From the NCBI RefSeq assembly GCF_049977365.1, contig NZ_JBNGEN010000005.1:62001-126000 (forward strand): a DNA stretch of 64,000 bases, in the 5' to 3' direction. The notes under the pieces were generated by a model. The model saw only the letters and a program-made list of their open reading frames with translations. It ran no database searches and had not been told where the DNA came from. This document shows, one piece after another, positions 35,223 to 47,306 of the stretch (its first letter is position 1; every line of letters begins with the position of its first letter). Position numbers and translations under genes: made by a program. This stretch comes from Brachymonas sp049977365 (GTDB lineage Bacteria; Pseudomonadota; Gammaproteobacteria; Burkholderiales; Burkholderiaceae_C).

Positions 35223-36033
35223 TGGTGGTGGCGGCAGGCACCGGGTAGCCTGCCGTGCGGAACGTCTCGGCGATGATGCGGTTGGTGTCGAACAGCACCT
35301 GTCCGTAGTCCGCATTGGAGGTGTAGGGGCGCACGCACAGCGTCAGGCCGTCGGCGGAGGATTCCAGAATGCCGATGACCGGCGCGGGCGAGGCCGCCAC
35401 GTGCGGCACCGTGGCCACGGCGGCACGCAGGCGTTCGATGGCCTCGTCGGGGTCGATGCCGTGGGCCAGCTTGGCGGTGCAGTCCACGCGGCGCACGGGC
35501 AGAGCGCTGTAGTTCTGGATGGTGTCCGAAAAGATCTTGTTGTTGCCGACAATCGTCGTCACGTTGTCCGCCGTGGTGATGGTCGTGGTGAACAGACCGA
35601 GAGCGGTGACAGTGCCCGTCACCCCAGCGGCCTGGATGGTGTCTCCCACCTTGTAGGGGCGCAGCACCTGCATGAACACGCCGGCCGCGAAGTGGGTGAG
35701 CAGACCTCCCCAGGCCGTGCCGATGGCCAGACCCGCGCCGGCGAGCAGGGCCGCGAACGAGGTGGTCTGCACCCCGAACAAGCTCAGAATGCCCAGCACC
35801 AGCATGATGGTGAGCAGGACGCTCGTGATCGACTTGAGATAATCGACCAGCGTCACGTCCAGCCGCCCGGAGCGGGAGAGCATCCTGCCCAGCAGGCGGG
35901 TGGCCAGCGCGATGAGCCAGCGGCCGATCATCCAGGCCGCGACGGCCCCCGCCACCTTGAGCGCCAGATCGGTGCCCTGCGTGGCAAGGTAGGCCAGCAT
36001 GTTGTCCATTTGTCCATTGACGTTCATGTTCAT
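35197..36033 (-). CDS. mscS: Small-conductance mechanosensitive channel MscS
   Basis: A 278-residue inner-membrane channel that opens under hypo-osmotic tension. Three membrane segments lie in the first 110 residues; the pore-lining third helix shows the Gly/Ala packing pattern AALLAGAGLAIGTAWGG. The beta domain follows with RPYKVGDTI and the FTTTITTADN stretch, then the alpha/beta cage domain. Length matches the E. coli short form (286). An upstream in-frame extension to 36165 is rejected as non-homologous. It is convergent with tatD. Confidence 0.93.
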   Translation of the reverse strand: MNMNVNGQMDNMLAYLATQGTDLALKVAGAVAAWMIGRWLIALATRLLGRMLSRSGRLDVTLVDYLKSITSVLLTIMLVLGILSLFGVQTTSFAALLAGAGLAIGTAWGGLLTHFAAGVFMQVLRPYKVGDTIQAAGVTGTVTALGLFTTTITTADNVTTIVGNNKIFSDTIQNYSALPVRRVDCTAKLAHGIDPDEAIERLRAAVATVPHVAASPAPVIGILESSADGLTLCVRPYTSNADYGQVLFDTNRIIAETFRTAGYPVPAATTITVPAAQR

Positions 36034-36140
36034 GTCGTATCCGTGTATGCAGATTTCCGTAGGCCGGGCACCGGTGTCGCCCGGGGGCGTCGGTGCGCGA
36101 TTCGGCCGGGCGGCCGGGCTGCGCGCCGAGGGGGCCGCGC

Positions 36141-36680
36141 ATGGCTGAAGGTTATAGCACCGCACCGCTCACGGGCCTGGCACCACTTGCCAACTCCGAC
36201 ACACGTTTGCTGGTTCTCGGCAGTTTTCCGAGCGTGCGCTCGCTGGAGCTGCAGCAGTATTACGGCCATCCGCAGAACCACTTCTGGCGCATTCTGGGCA
36301 CGCTCTGGGGGCTGCCCCTGCGCGAGTCGGACTATGCCGTGCGGCGTGCGGCGGCACTGGCGCACGGGGTCGGCATCTGGGATGTGTATGCCAGCTGCGA
36401 GCGCGAGGGCAGCCTCGACTCCGCCATACGCCACGCCGTGGTCAACGATCTGGCGGGCCTGCGCGCACGCTGCCCCGATCTGCGTGCCATAGCCCACAAC
36501 GGCGGCGAAAGCTGGCGCCAGCATCGCCATACGGAGGGGCTGGGCGTGCCGGTGTACCGCCTGCCCTCCACCAGCCCTGCCAATGCCAGCTGGTCCTTCG
36601 AGCGCAAGCTGGCCGCCTGGCGCGAGGTTTTTCTGGCCGCAGGCATCGACGTGCCGGATGCAGGGTCAGCCGCGCCCTGA
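36141..36680 (+). CDS. Hypoxanthine/uracil-DNA glycosylase (COG3663, family 6 type)
   Basis: A 179-residue base-excision-repair enzyme of the uracil-DNA glycosylase superfamily. LVLGSFPSVRSLE (40-52) and YYGHPQNHFW (56-65) match the hypoxanthine-DNA glycosylase group that removes deaminated adenine. The C-terminal LPSTSPANAS (about 147-156) is the DNA-contacting loop. Start 36141 gives a short N terminus; upstream residues from 36093 look non-coding. It diverges from mscS with 107 bp between starts. Confidence 0.85.
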   Translation: MAEGYSTAPLTGLAPLANSDTRLLVLGSFPSVRSLELQQYYGHPQNHFWRILGTLWGLPLRESDYAVRRAAALAHGVGIWDVYASCEREGSLDSAIRHAVVNDLAGLRARCPDLRAIAHNGGESWRQHRHTEGLGVPVYRLPSTSPANASWSFERKLAAWREVFLAAGIDVPDAGSAAP

Positions 36681-36848
36681 AACGGCTGCAGGTGTGGTGG
36701 AGCTGCGGGGACGGCAGCGGGTTTAATCCCTATCAATTCGCTGCCACATTCCCGGCAGGGCTGCGGAAGGGGCAGGGGTCCCCTGCATAGAATGGGGCCA
36801 GCTTCGCACACGGGTGCGAAGCGGCATGCAAAGGGACAGGAGGATGTG

Positions 36849-38513
36849 ATGGGCTTCAAACGACTTCCCATGGCCATCGCGGTAGCGGTGGGCCTGCTGA
36901 TCTGGTTCGTGATTCCCGTGCCGAATGGGGTGACCCCCAACGCATGGCATCTGCTGGCCCTGTTCGCGGCCACCATCGTGGCCATCATCGGCAAGGCCAT
37001 GCCGATTGGTGCGCTCTCCATCGTGGCCATCACGCTCGTGGCGCTCACGGGGGTCACCGGGCACTCGGTGCCTGCAGCGTCCGGCGGGGCACATCCGGCT
37101 TCCGCCGCCGTGGCGTCCGTGTCTGCATCCGCACCGGCGGTACAGGCGGCAGCACCGGCTGCCGCACGCAAGGCAGCCTCGTCCGCATCGGCCGCCAGGG
37201 CAGCAGCCTCGGCGCCTGCATCGGCCTCTGCTTCTGCCTCCAAGGGCGAGGCCAAGCCCGTCAAGCCCTCGACCGCAGCCGACTACATCAAGGATGCGCT
37301 CTCCAGCATGTCCAACTCGCTCATCTGGCTGATCGGCGTGTCCATCATGATCTCGCGCGGGCTCATCAAGACCGGGCTGGGATCGCGCATCGGGTACTGG
37401 TTCATCTCCATCTTCGGGCGCAAGACGATCGGCATCGGCTACGCGCTGGCATTTTCCGAGCTGGTGCTCGCTCCCGTGACGCCCAGCAACACCGCACGCG
37501 GCGGCGGCATCATGCACCCCATCATGCGGTCCATTGCCGACAGCTTCGATTCCCGCCCCGAAAATGGCACCCAGAACCGCATCGGCCGCTACCTCGCGCT
37601 GGTCAACTACCAGACCAACCCCATCACCTCGGCCATGTTCATCACTGCCACGGCCCCCAATCCGCTGGTCGTCGATCTCATCGCCAAGGCCACCCACAGC
37701 CAGATCCACATCTCCTGGGCCCAGTGGGCACTGGGCATGCTGGTGCCGGGCATCGTGGCCCTGCTGGTGATGCCGCTCGTGGTCTACTGGCTCAACAAGC
37801 CCGAGATCACCGATACCCCCAACGCCACCCAGTTTGCGCGTGGCAAGCTCGCGGAGCTCGGGCACATGCAGCGCGGCGAAAAGATCATGGTGGGCATCTT
37901 CGCGCTGCTGCTGCTGCTGTGGGCCGGCGTGCCGGCCATGTTCTTCGGCCGCAGCTATGAGGTCGACCCGACCACCACGGCCTTCGTGGGGTTGTCGCTG
38001 CTGCTCCTTACCGGCGTGCTGAGCTGGGATGACGTGCTCAAGGAAAAGAGCGCCTGGGACACCATCATCTGGTTCGGGGCCCTCGTGATGATGGCCGACT
38101 TCCTCAACAAGCTCGGCCTCGTGGGCTGGTTCTCCGGCTCGCTCAAGGACGGCATCCAGTCCATGGGGCTGAACTGGCAAATGGCGGCCGCGCTCCTGCT
38201 GCTGGCCTACTTCTATGCCCACTACATGTTCGCCAGCACCACGGCCCACATCACCAGCATGTTCGGTGCGTTCTTCGCTGCCGGGCTGGCGCTGGGAGCC
38301 CCGCCCATGGCCTGGGCCTTCCTGATGGCGGCTGCGTCGAGCCTCATGATGACCCTCACGCACTACGCCACTGGCAGTGCACCCGTCATCTTCGGGTCCA
38401 ATTACGTGACCCTGGGCCAGTGGTGGCGCACCGGCTTCGTCATGAGCGTGGTCAACCTGCTGATCTGGCTCACGGTCGGTACTGCCTGGGGTCGGGTGCT
38501 CGGATACATCTGA
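36849..38513 (+). CDS. DASS-family dicarboxylate/citrate transporter with Ala/Ser-rich insert
   Basis: A 554-residue inner-membrane carboxylate carrier (CitT/2-oxoglutarate-malate type). The two substrate/Na site motifs are visible: VTPSNTARGGG (SNT at 213-215) and TGSAPVIFGSNY (508-519). Normal family length is about 470-490. The excess is an insert of about 70 residues (about 72-142) made almost wholly of Ala, Ser, Pro and Val, ending in KGEAKPVKP. It lies between the second membrane segment and the amphipathic helix ADYIKDALSSMSNS. Substrate specificity and coupling ion cannot be read from sequence. Start 36849 has AGGAGG just upstream. Confidence 0.88.
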   Translation: MGFKRLPMAIAVAVGLLIWFVIPVPNGVTPNAWHLLALFAATIVAIIGKAMPIGALSIVAITLVALTGVTGHSVPAASGGAHPASAAVASVSASAPAVQAAAPAAARKAASSASAARAAASAPASASASASKGEAKPVKPSTAADYIKDALSSMSNSLIWLIGVSIMISRGLIKTGLGSRIGYWFISIFGRKTIGIGYALAFSELVLAPVTPSNTARGGGIMHPIMRSIADSFDSRPENGTQNRIGRYLALVNYQTNPITSAMFITATAPNPLVVDLIAKATHSQIHISWAQWALGMLVPGIVALLVMPLVVYWLNKPEITDTPNATQFARGKLAELGHMQRGEKIMVGIFALLLLLWAGVPAMFFGRSYEVDPTTTAFVGLSLLLLTGVLSWDDVLKEKSAWDTIIWFGALVMMADFLNKLGLVGWFSGSLKDGIQSMGLNWQMAAALLLLAYFYAHYMFASTTAHITSMFGAFFAAGLALGAPPMAWAFLMAAASSLMMTLTHYATGSAPVIFGSNYVTLGQWWRTGFVMSVVNLLIWLTVGTAWGRVLGYI

Positions 38514-38635
38514 TGCGCTGAGGATCCCGGCGGCCGCGTGCCGCCCCTGACCGGAAGCCGCTGTCCGGCGGCCCCGGCAGGGGAGCGCGTCTCTGCCATT
38601 CCCTTCGTCTTTCTCTTTTTCACTTCCGCGTGTCC

Positions 38636-39409
38636 ATGCTGCGAGCTCTTGCCCTCGATCTTCTCTGTGCGTCTTCCCATGCGGCCAAGGTGCAGGGCGT
38701 CCTCGCCCTGGATCTTCAGGTCCCTCTCGATCCCGGGCTGGTCCTGCAGCCCACCGCCCCCATTCCGGGGCGTGAGGCACGGCCCGAACTGGTGTCGCCA
38801 GCCCAGCTGCACAAGCGCTCGGTAGCCACCACCGAAGGCCGCGCAGCGCTGCTCCATGCCCTGGCCCACATCGAGTTCAACGCCATCGATCTGGCGCTCG
38901 ACATCGTGTGGCGCTTTCCGGGCATGCCCGAAGCCTTCTATCGGGACTGGCTGGGCATTGCGCGCGAGGAAGCGCGGCATTTCAGCCTGCTGGCCGCCCA
39001 CCTGGAGACGCTGGGGTATCGCTATGGCGACTTTCCGGCGCACAACGGGCTGTGGGAAATGGCCGAGAAAACGCGCGACGATCTGCTCGCTCGCCTTGCC
39101 CTGGTTCCCCGCACGCTGGAGGCGCGCGGCCTGGACGCCTCTCCCCCCATTCGAGACAAGCTGTGCCACGCAGGCGATCTGGAGGCCGCCGCCATTCTCG
39201 ATGTCATCCTGCACGACGAGATCGGTCATGTGGCCATCGGCAACCGCTGGTACCGCCATGTATGCACCGAGCGCGGACTCGACCCAGTGGTCGCCTATGC
39301 CGAGCTCGCGGAACGCCATGGCGCCCCGCGCCTGCGTGGCCCCTACAACCGCGAAGCCCGGCTGGCAGCCGGCTTTACCCCGGAAGAGCTCGACGCCCTG
39401 CCAGCCTGA
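38636..39409 (+). CDS. DUF455 ferritin-like protein
   Basis: A 257-residue four-helix-bundle protein of the ferritin-like DUF455 family. Metal-ligand-type Glu/His pairs are visible in LAHIEFNAIDLALD, REEARHFSLL and LHDEIGHVAIGNRWY. A rRNA- or tRNA-modifying di-iron role has been suggested for related families, but function here is unproven. A GTG at 38630 is an alternative start. It is followed by the gamma-carbonic anhydrase gene 122 bp on. Confidence 0.85.
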   Translation: MLRALALDLLCASSHAAKVQGVLALDLQVPLDPGLVLQPTAPIPGREARPELVSPAQLHKRSVATTEGRAALLHALAHIEFNAIDLALDIVWRFPGMPEAFYRDWLGIAREEARHFSLLAAHLETLGYRYGDFPAHNGLWEMAEKTRDDLLARLALVPRTLEARGLDASPPIRDKLCHAGDLEAAAILDVILHDEIGHVAIGNRWYRHVCTERGLDPVVAYAELAERHGAPRLRGPYNREARLAAGFTPEELDALPA

Positions 39410-39531
39410 GCACAGGGCATTCGCCGTTGGCAGGGACGCTTCCGGGCTTCTCCCGGCTGCCCTCGGCCGGGGCATGGCGTACACTGGCCGCACGTGTTTT
39501 TCGCCCCTCTTTTCCCTGCCAGGAGACGTCC

Positions 39532-40056
39532 ATGCCCCTCTACCAGCTCGATGACAAGGTGCCCCAGATCGCGGACAGTGCCTGGGTCGCGGACAGCGCC
39601 CAGGTCATCGGAGACGTGCGTCTGGCGGAGGACGCGAGCATCTGGTTTCATGCCACGCTGCGGGGCGACAACGACCCCATCACCATCGGAGAGGGCACCA
39701 ACATCCAGGACGGCAGCGTGCTGCACACCGATGCCGGAGTGCCGCTCACCATCGGTCGCCATGTCACGGTGGGGCACATGGTCATGCTCCATGGCTGCAC
39801 CATCGGAGACGAAAGCCTCATCGGCATCGGCGCCGTGATTCTCAACGGCGCGCGCATCGGACGCCACTGCCTCGTGGGCGCAGGCTCCCTCGTGACCGAG
39901 GGCAAGGAGTTCCCCGACGGCAGCATGATCCTCGGCAGTCCGGCCAAGGTGGTGCGCATGCTCACTCCCGAGCAGATCGAGGGGCTGCGTGCCAGCGCGC
40001 GCCACTACGTCGACAACGCTCGCCGGTATGCCACACGGTTGAAGAAGCTCCCCTGA
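39532..40056 (+). CDS. Gamma-carbonic-anhydrase-family hexapeptide-repeat protein
   Basis: A 174-residue left-handed beta-helix protein (YrdA/PaaY/CaiE relatives). Hexapeptide repeats run from about residue 15 to 135. Zinc-ligand histidines are in LHTDAG, GHMVMLHGCTIG and HVTVGHM. The terminal helix ends the typical chain (about 175 residues). AGGAGA precedes the ATG. Many members bind zinc and some are carbonic anhydrases; others are likely acyl-transfer scaffolds, so activity is uncertain. Confidence 0.9.
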   Translation: MPLYQLDDKVPQIADSAWVADSAQVIGDVRLAEDASIWFHATLRGDNDPITIGEGTNIQDGSVLHTDAGVPLTIGRHVTVGHMVMLHGCTIGDESLIGIGAVILNGARIGRHCLVGAGSLVTEGKEFPDGSMILGSPAKVVRMLTPEQIEGLRASARHYVDNARRYATRLKKLP

Positions 40057-40209
40057 TCCCCATCTGCACCTCCAGCATTCCCACGCTTCCCGTTCGCCTC
40101 TACCAATGACGCGCAGCTGGCAGTGATGCATCCGCCGCTCCTTTCTTTTTTCCCTTTCGCCGCTCCTGCCCGGGTGCCTCCTTCGACTCGGGGGCGTGGC
40201 CTCTCTCCC

Positions 40210-41199
40210 ATGTCACAACTGCAGAAATTCCTTTTCGATGGCATGCCCGTCCGGGGCGTGGCCGTCCGCCTCACCGATGCCTGGCAGGAGGTCGTGCAGC
40301 GCCGTGCCGCCAACAGCCACAGCGGCCCCTATGCCCCCGCCGTCACCGGACTGCTGGGCGAAATGACTGCCGCAGCCTGCCTGATGCAGGCCAACATCAA
40401 ATTCAACGGCGCACTCATCCTGCAGATGCAGGGGGACGGCCCCGTCAAGGTGGCGGTGGCTGAAGTGCTGCCCGACCTGGCCTTGCGCGCCACGGCCACC
40501 GTGCTCGGTTCCATTCCCGAGGACGCCACCCTGTCCACTCTGGTGAACCAGCACGGCAAGGGCCGCTGCGCCATCACCCTCGACCCCCGCGACCGCCTGC
40601 CCGGCCAGCAGCCCTACCAGGGCATAGTGCCTCTGAGCGATGCCCAGGAGATGCTCCTGCCGGATGTGGCACAGGCTCTGCAGCACTACATGCGCCAGAG
40701 CGAACAGCTCGACACCACCCTCGTGCTGGCGGCGGATGACCACGTGGCAGCCGGCCTGCTCATCCAGCGCCTGCCCCTGGAAGGCGAAGCCAACCTCGCG
40801 GGCAGCACAGGCAATGCCGGAGACGAAGCCCAGGCAGAAGCTGCCGAACACTACCATCGCATCGTCACCCTGGCCCAGAGCCTCACGCGCGAGGAACTCT
40901 TGGGGCTGGACATCGACACCATCCTGCACCGCCTGTTCTGGGACGAAAAGCTGCTGCGCTTCGCCCCTGCCGACAGCGACCCCGTTCCCCATTTCGCCTG
41001 CACCTGCAGCACCGAGCGCGTCAGCGCCATGATCCGCAGCCTGGGCCGGGAAGAAGCCGACAGCATCCTCGCAGAGCAGGGCCGCATCGAAGTCGGCTGC
41101 GAATTCTGTGGCAAGCAATACCGCTTCGACCCCGTCGAAGCCGCCCGCATCTTCGTCCCCGCAGAAGCCCGCCCTCCGGCAAGCGATACCGTGCATTGA
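40210..41199 (+). CDS. hslO: Redox-regulated chaperone Hsp33
   Basis: A 329-residue cytosolic holdase switched on by oxidation. The C-terminal zinc switch is complete: C264 and C266 (CTCS) and C297 and C300 (CEFC). The N-terminal beta domain carries RGVAVRLTDAW and the SHSGPYAPAVTGLLGE stretch. The start at 40210 yields MSQLQKFLFDG, typical of the betaproteobacterial form; an in-frame ATG at 40123 adds 29 unrelated residues. It is one of four proteostasis units in the window (with groESL, hsp20 and rpoH). Confidence 0.95.
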   Translation: MSQLQKFLFDGMPVRGVAVRLTDAWQEVVQRRAANSHSGPYAPAVTGLLGEMTAAACLMQANIKFNGALILQMQGDGPVKVAVAEVLPDLALRATATVLGSIPEDATLSTLVNQHGKGRCAITLDPRDRLPGQQPYQGIVPLSDAQEMLLPDVAQALQHYMRQSEQLDTTLVLAADDHVAAGLLIQRLPLEGEANLAGSTGNAGDEAQAEAAEHYHRIVTLAQSLTREELLGLDIDTILHRLFWDEKLLRFAPADSDPVPHFACTCSTERVSAMIRSLGREEADSILAEQGRIEVGCEFCGKQYRFDPVEAARIFVPAEARPPASDTVH

Positions 41200-41359
41200 G
41201 TGGGGGTAGGCGAGGCGCCGCCTCGCAGAGCGGCGACCCTGAAGAGCGCAGGAAACCCCCACTTTGAACGAAATGATCCGGCAAAAATAGCCTCGGATGC
41301 GGAGAAGGAGCGTCGCATGCTGCCAGCGCTCTCAGGTGCATGTTCACCCCCTGCCATGA

Positions 41360-41396
41360 CAAAGCCCGTGGTCCCTGAACGGGAGCACGGGCTTTG
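41360..41396. terminator. Hairpin between hslO and ftsB
   Basis: CAAAGCCCGTG (41360-41370) pairs perfectly with CACGGGCTTTG (41386-41396); the loop itself can extend the stem (TCCC with GGGA). It lies 29 nt past the ftsB stop and 160 bp past the hslO stop. There is only a short T-run at the stem base in each direction. Confidence 0.7.
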
Positions 41397-41425
41397 CAGG
41401 ATGCGGAGCTGGGGCTGCTGGGGCT

Positions 41426-41713
41426 TCAGCGTGCGATCTGGACGAAGACTTCGTTGGGCTTGACCATGCCCATTTCGTAGCGGGCCTTTTCCTCGACGGT
41501 GGACAGGCCTTCCTTGAGGTCCTGGATTTCCGACTGGGAGCGGGCGATCTGCTGTTCCAGCAGGGCGTTGGCGGCCTGCTGGCGCGCCAGATCCTGCTTC
41601 ATTTTGGCCACCTGGCGCACATTGCCGCTGCCGTTCCAGATCTGGTACTGCAACAGCACGAAGAGCAGCAGCAGGACCGCGATGACGGTGCGGTTGACGG
41701 GCGATGTGCGCAT
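41426..41713 (-). CDS. ftsB: Cell division protein FtsB
   Basis: A 95-residue bitopic divisome protein that works with FtsL and FtsQ. One membrane segment (about 8-23, VIAVLLLLFVLLQYQIW) is followed by a leucine-zipper-like coiled coil (about 32-70) and a short globular end with EEKARYEMGMVKPNE, the FtsB hallmark. Downstream of eno by 40 nt, a near-universal pairing in proteobacteria. Confidence 0.95.
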   Translation of the reverse strand: MRTSPVNRTVIAVLLLLFVLLQYQIWNGSGNVRQVAKMKQDLARQQAANALLEQQIARSQSEIQDLKEGLSTVEEKARYEMGMVKPNEVFVQIAR

Positions 41714-41753
41714 GGGGCGGTGGGAGCAGGGTCTGGGAGGGGGCGGTCAGCGA

Positions 41754-43040
41754 TCAGCGCAGATTGTAGAACGCCTTGCGGCCGGGGTAGACGGCGATTT
41801 CGCCGAGGTCTTCCTCGATGCGCAGCAGCTGGTTGTACTTGGCCATGCGATCGGAGCGGCTCAGCGAACCGGTCTTGATCTGGCCGGCGTTGGTGCCCAC
41901 GGCGATGTCGGCGATGGTGCTGTCCTCGGTCTCGCCGGAGCGGTGGCTGATGACGGCGGTGTAGCCGGCGCGCTTGGCCATTTCAATGGCTTCGAAGGTT
42001 TCGGTGAGGGTGCCGATCTGGTTGATCTTGATGAGGATGGAGTTGGCGACGCCCTTGTCGATGCCTTCGGACAGGATCTTGGTGTTGGTGACGAACAGGT
42101 CGTCGCCCACGAGCTGGACCTTGCTGCCGAGCTTTTCGGTGAGCAGCTTCCAGCCGTCCCAGTCGCCTTCGGCCATGCCGTCCTCGATGCTGATGATGGG
42201 GTACTTGTCGCACCAGGCGGCGAGCATGTTGGCCCATTCCTCGGCGTTGAGTGACAGGCCGCCTTCGCCGGCGAGCACGTACTTGCCGTCCTTGTAGAAC
42301 TCGCTGCTGGCGCAGTCGAGGCCCAGGACGATGTCCTGACCGGCCACGTAGCCGGCGTCGGAGATGGCCTGCAGGATCAGCTCGATGGCGGCAGCGTGGT
42401 TTTCGACGCTGGGGGCAAAGCCGCCTTCGTCACCGACGGCGGTGCTCATGCCACGGGAGTGGATGATCTTCTTGAGGGCATGGAACACTTCGGCGCCATA
42501 GCGCAGGGCTTCGCGGAAGCTGGGAGCGCCCACGGGAATGATCATGAATTCCTGCAGGTCGAGGCTGTTGTTGGCGTGGGCGCCGCCGTTGATGACGTTC
42601 ATCATGGGCACGGGGAGCTGGTAGCCGCCCATGCCGCCGAAGTAGCGGTACAGCGGCAGACCGGATTCCTCGGCGGCGGCACGGGCCACGGCCATGGAGA
42701 CGGCGAGCATGGCGTTGGCGCCCAGGCGGGACTTGTTGTCGGTGCCGTCGAGGTCGATCAGGGTGCGGTCCAGGAAGGCCTGTTCGGAGGCATCGAGGCC
42801 GAGCACGGCTTCGCTGATTTCGGTGTTGATGTGCTCGACGGCCTTGAGCACGCCCTTGCCGAGGTAGCGGCTCTTGTCGCCGTCACGGAGTTCGATGGCT
42901 TCGCGGCTGCCGGTGGAGGCGCCGGAGGGGACGGCTGCACGGCCCATCACGCCGCTTTCGAGCAGCACGTCGCATTCGACGGTGGGATTGCCACGGCTGT
43001 CCAGGATTTCGCGGCCTACGATGTCTACGATTGCACTCAT
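41754..43040 (-). CDS. eno: Enolase
   Basis: A 428-residue glycolytic enzyme converting 2-phosphoglycerate to phosphoenolpyruvate; also a component of the RNase E degradosome in some bacteria. Metal ligands D242, E286 and D313, catalytic E205 (GDEGGFAP) and K338 (ILIKINQ), and the signature HRSGETED (366-373) are present. The start at 43040 follows GAGAA and gives MSAIVDIVGREI. It sits between kdsA and ftsB in one transcription unit. Confidence 0.98.
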   Translation of the reverse strand: MSAIVDIVGREILDSRGNPTVECDVLLESGVMGRAAVPSGASTGSREAIELRDGDKSRYLGKGVLKAVEHINTEISEAVLGLDASEQAFLDRTLIDLDGTDNKSRLGANAMLAVSMAVARAAAEESGLPLYRYFGGMGGYQLPVPMMNVINGGAHANNSLDLQEFMIIPVGAPSFREALRYGAEVFHALKKIIHSRGMSTAVGDEGGFAPSVENHAAAIELILQAISDAGYVAGQDIVLGLDCASSEFYKDGKYVLAGEGGLSLNAEEWANMLAAWCDKYPIISIEDGMAEGDWDGWKLLTEKLGSKVQLVGDDLFVTNTKILSEGIDKGVANSILIKINQIGTLTETFEAIEMAKRAGYTAVISHRSGETEDSTIADIAVGTNAGQIKTGSLSRSDRMAKYNQLLRIEEDLGEIAVYPGRKAFYNLR

Positions 43041-43106
43041 GGTCGGTTCTCTTTCTGTTAGCAAAGGGGAGGAGGGGCCAGACCTGCCGGACCGGCCCGG
43101 AGGGGC

Positions 43107-43960
43107 TCAGGCCCCGAAGTCGTTTTCGAGGTACCCGCGCCGCTTGGTGACGGCGTCGAGTTCCTTGAGGGATTCGAGCAGGGCGCGCATGTGGCGCAGG
43201 GGCACGGCGTTGGGGCCGTCCGACAGCGCATGGGCGGGGTCGGGATGGGTCTCCATGAAGACGCCGGCCACTCCCACGGCCACGGCCGCACGGGCCAGCA
43301 CCGGAACCATCTCGCGCTGGCCGCCGCTGGAGGTGCCCTGTCCGCCGGGCAGCTGCACGCTGTGGGTGGCGTCGAAGACGACCGGTGCCGCGGTTTCCCG
43401 CATGATGGCGAGGCTGCGCATGTCGCTCACGAGGTTGTTGTAGCCGAAGCTCACCCCCCGTTCGCAGGCCATGAAGACGTCGGTGTCGAGTCCCTTTTCG
43501 GCGGCGGCGGCGCGGGCCTTGTCGATCACGTTCTTCATGTCGTGCGGCGCGAGGAACTGGCCCTTCTTGATGTTGACGGGGCGGCCCGATTGCGCCACGG
43601 CGCGGATGAAGTCGGTCTGGCGGCACAGGAAGGCCGGTGTCTGCAGCACGTCCACCACGGCGGCGGCGGCCGGGACTTCGGCTTCGGTGTGCACGTCGGT
43701 GAGCAGCGGGACTCCCAGTTCCTTGCGCACGGCCGCGAGGATGTCGAGTCCCCGCTCCATGCCCGGTCCCCGGAAGCTGGCGCCGCTGGAGCGGTTGGCC
43801 TTGTCGTAGCTGCTCTTGAAGATGAAGGGGATTTCCAGCTCGGCGGTCAGATCCCTGAGGGTGCCGGCGACGTCCATCTGGAGCTGCAGGCTCTCGACGA
43901 CGCAGGGGCCGGCGATCAGGAAGAAGGGCCGGTCGGGCCCGATGTCGAATCCGCAGAGTT

Positions 43961-43964
<4 letters not shown>
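43107..43964 (-). CDS. kdsA: 3-deoxy-D-manno-octulosonate 8-phosphate synthase
   Basis: A 285-residue cytosolic TIM-barrel enzyme joining phosphoenolpyruvate and arabinose 5-phosphate for Kdo and LPS synthesis. Core motifs IAGPCVVES (17-25), KSSYDKANRSS, IKKGQFLAP and DATHSVQLPGGQG are present. C21 occupies the position that is Asn in the E. coli metal-free form, so this looks like the metal-dependent class. The start overlaps the pyrG stop as ATGA, indicating translational coupling. Confidence 0.96.
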
Positions 43965-45631
<1,667 letters not shown>

Positions 45632-45715
45632 GGCCAGAAGCGGGTGTGAATATCCCGCGTGGTGGAAATTCCGATTATATGTGCCGCGGCAAATCCTGTA
45701 TCCCCCGGAGATGTA

Positions 45716-45750
45716 CCGAGCCCCTGCCGGCGGACCGGACAGGGGCTCGG
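45716..45750 (-). terminator. argH terminator hairpin
   Basis: CCGAGCCCCTG (45716-45726) pairs with CAGGGGCTCGG (45740-45750), with an extra CCGG/CCGG pairing inside the loop. It lies 31 nt past the argH stop. No U-run follows on the minus strand, so release efficiency is uncertain. Confidence 0.6.
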
Positions 45751-45780
45751 AGGAGGGGCGCAGGGCCGGGGTGAACGGGG

Positions 45781-47238
<1,458 letters not shown>

Positions 47239-47306
47239 GGGGGAGAATCCATCAAAAGAGGCAAATCCGCCACGGTGCAGGCTCCGGGAGTTGGCGAGCC
47301 GCCACA

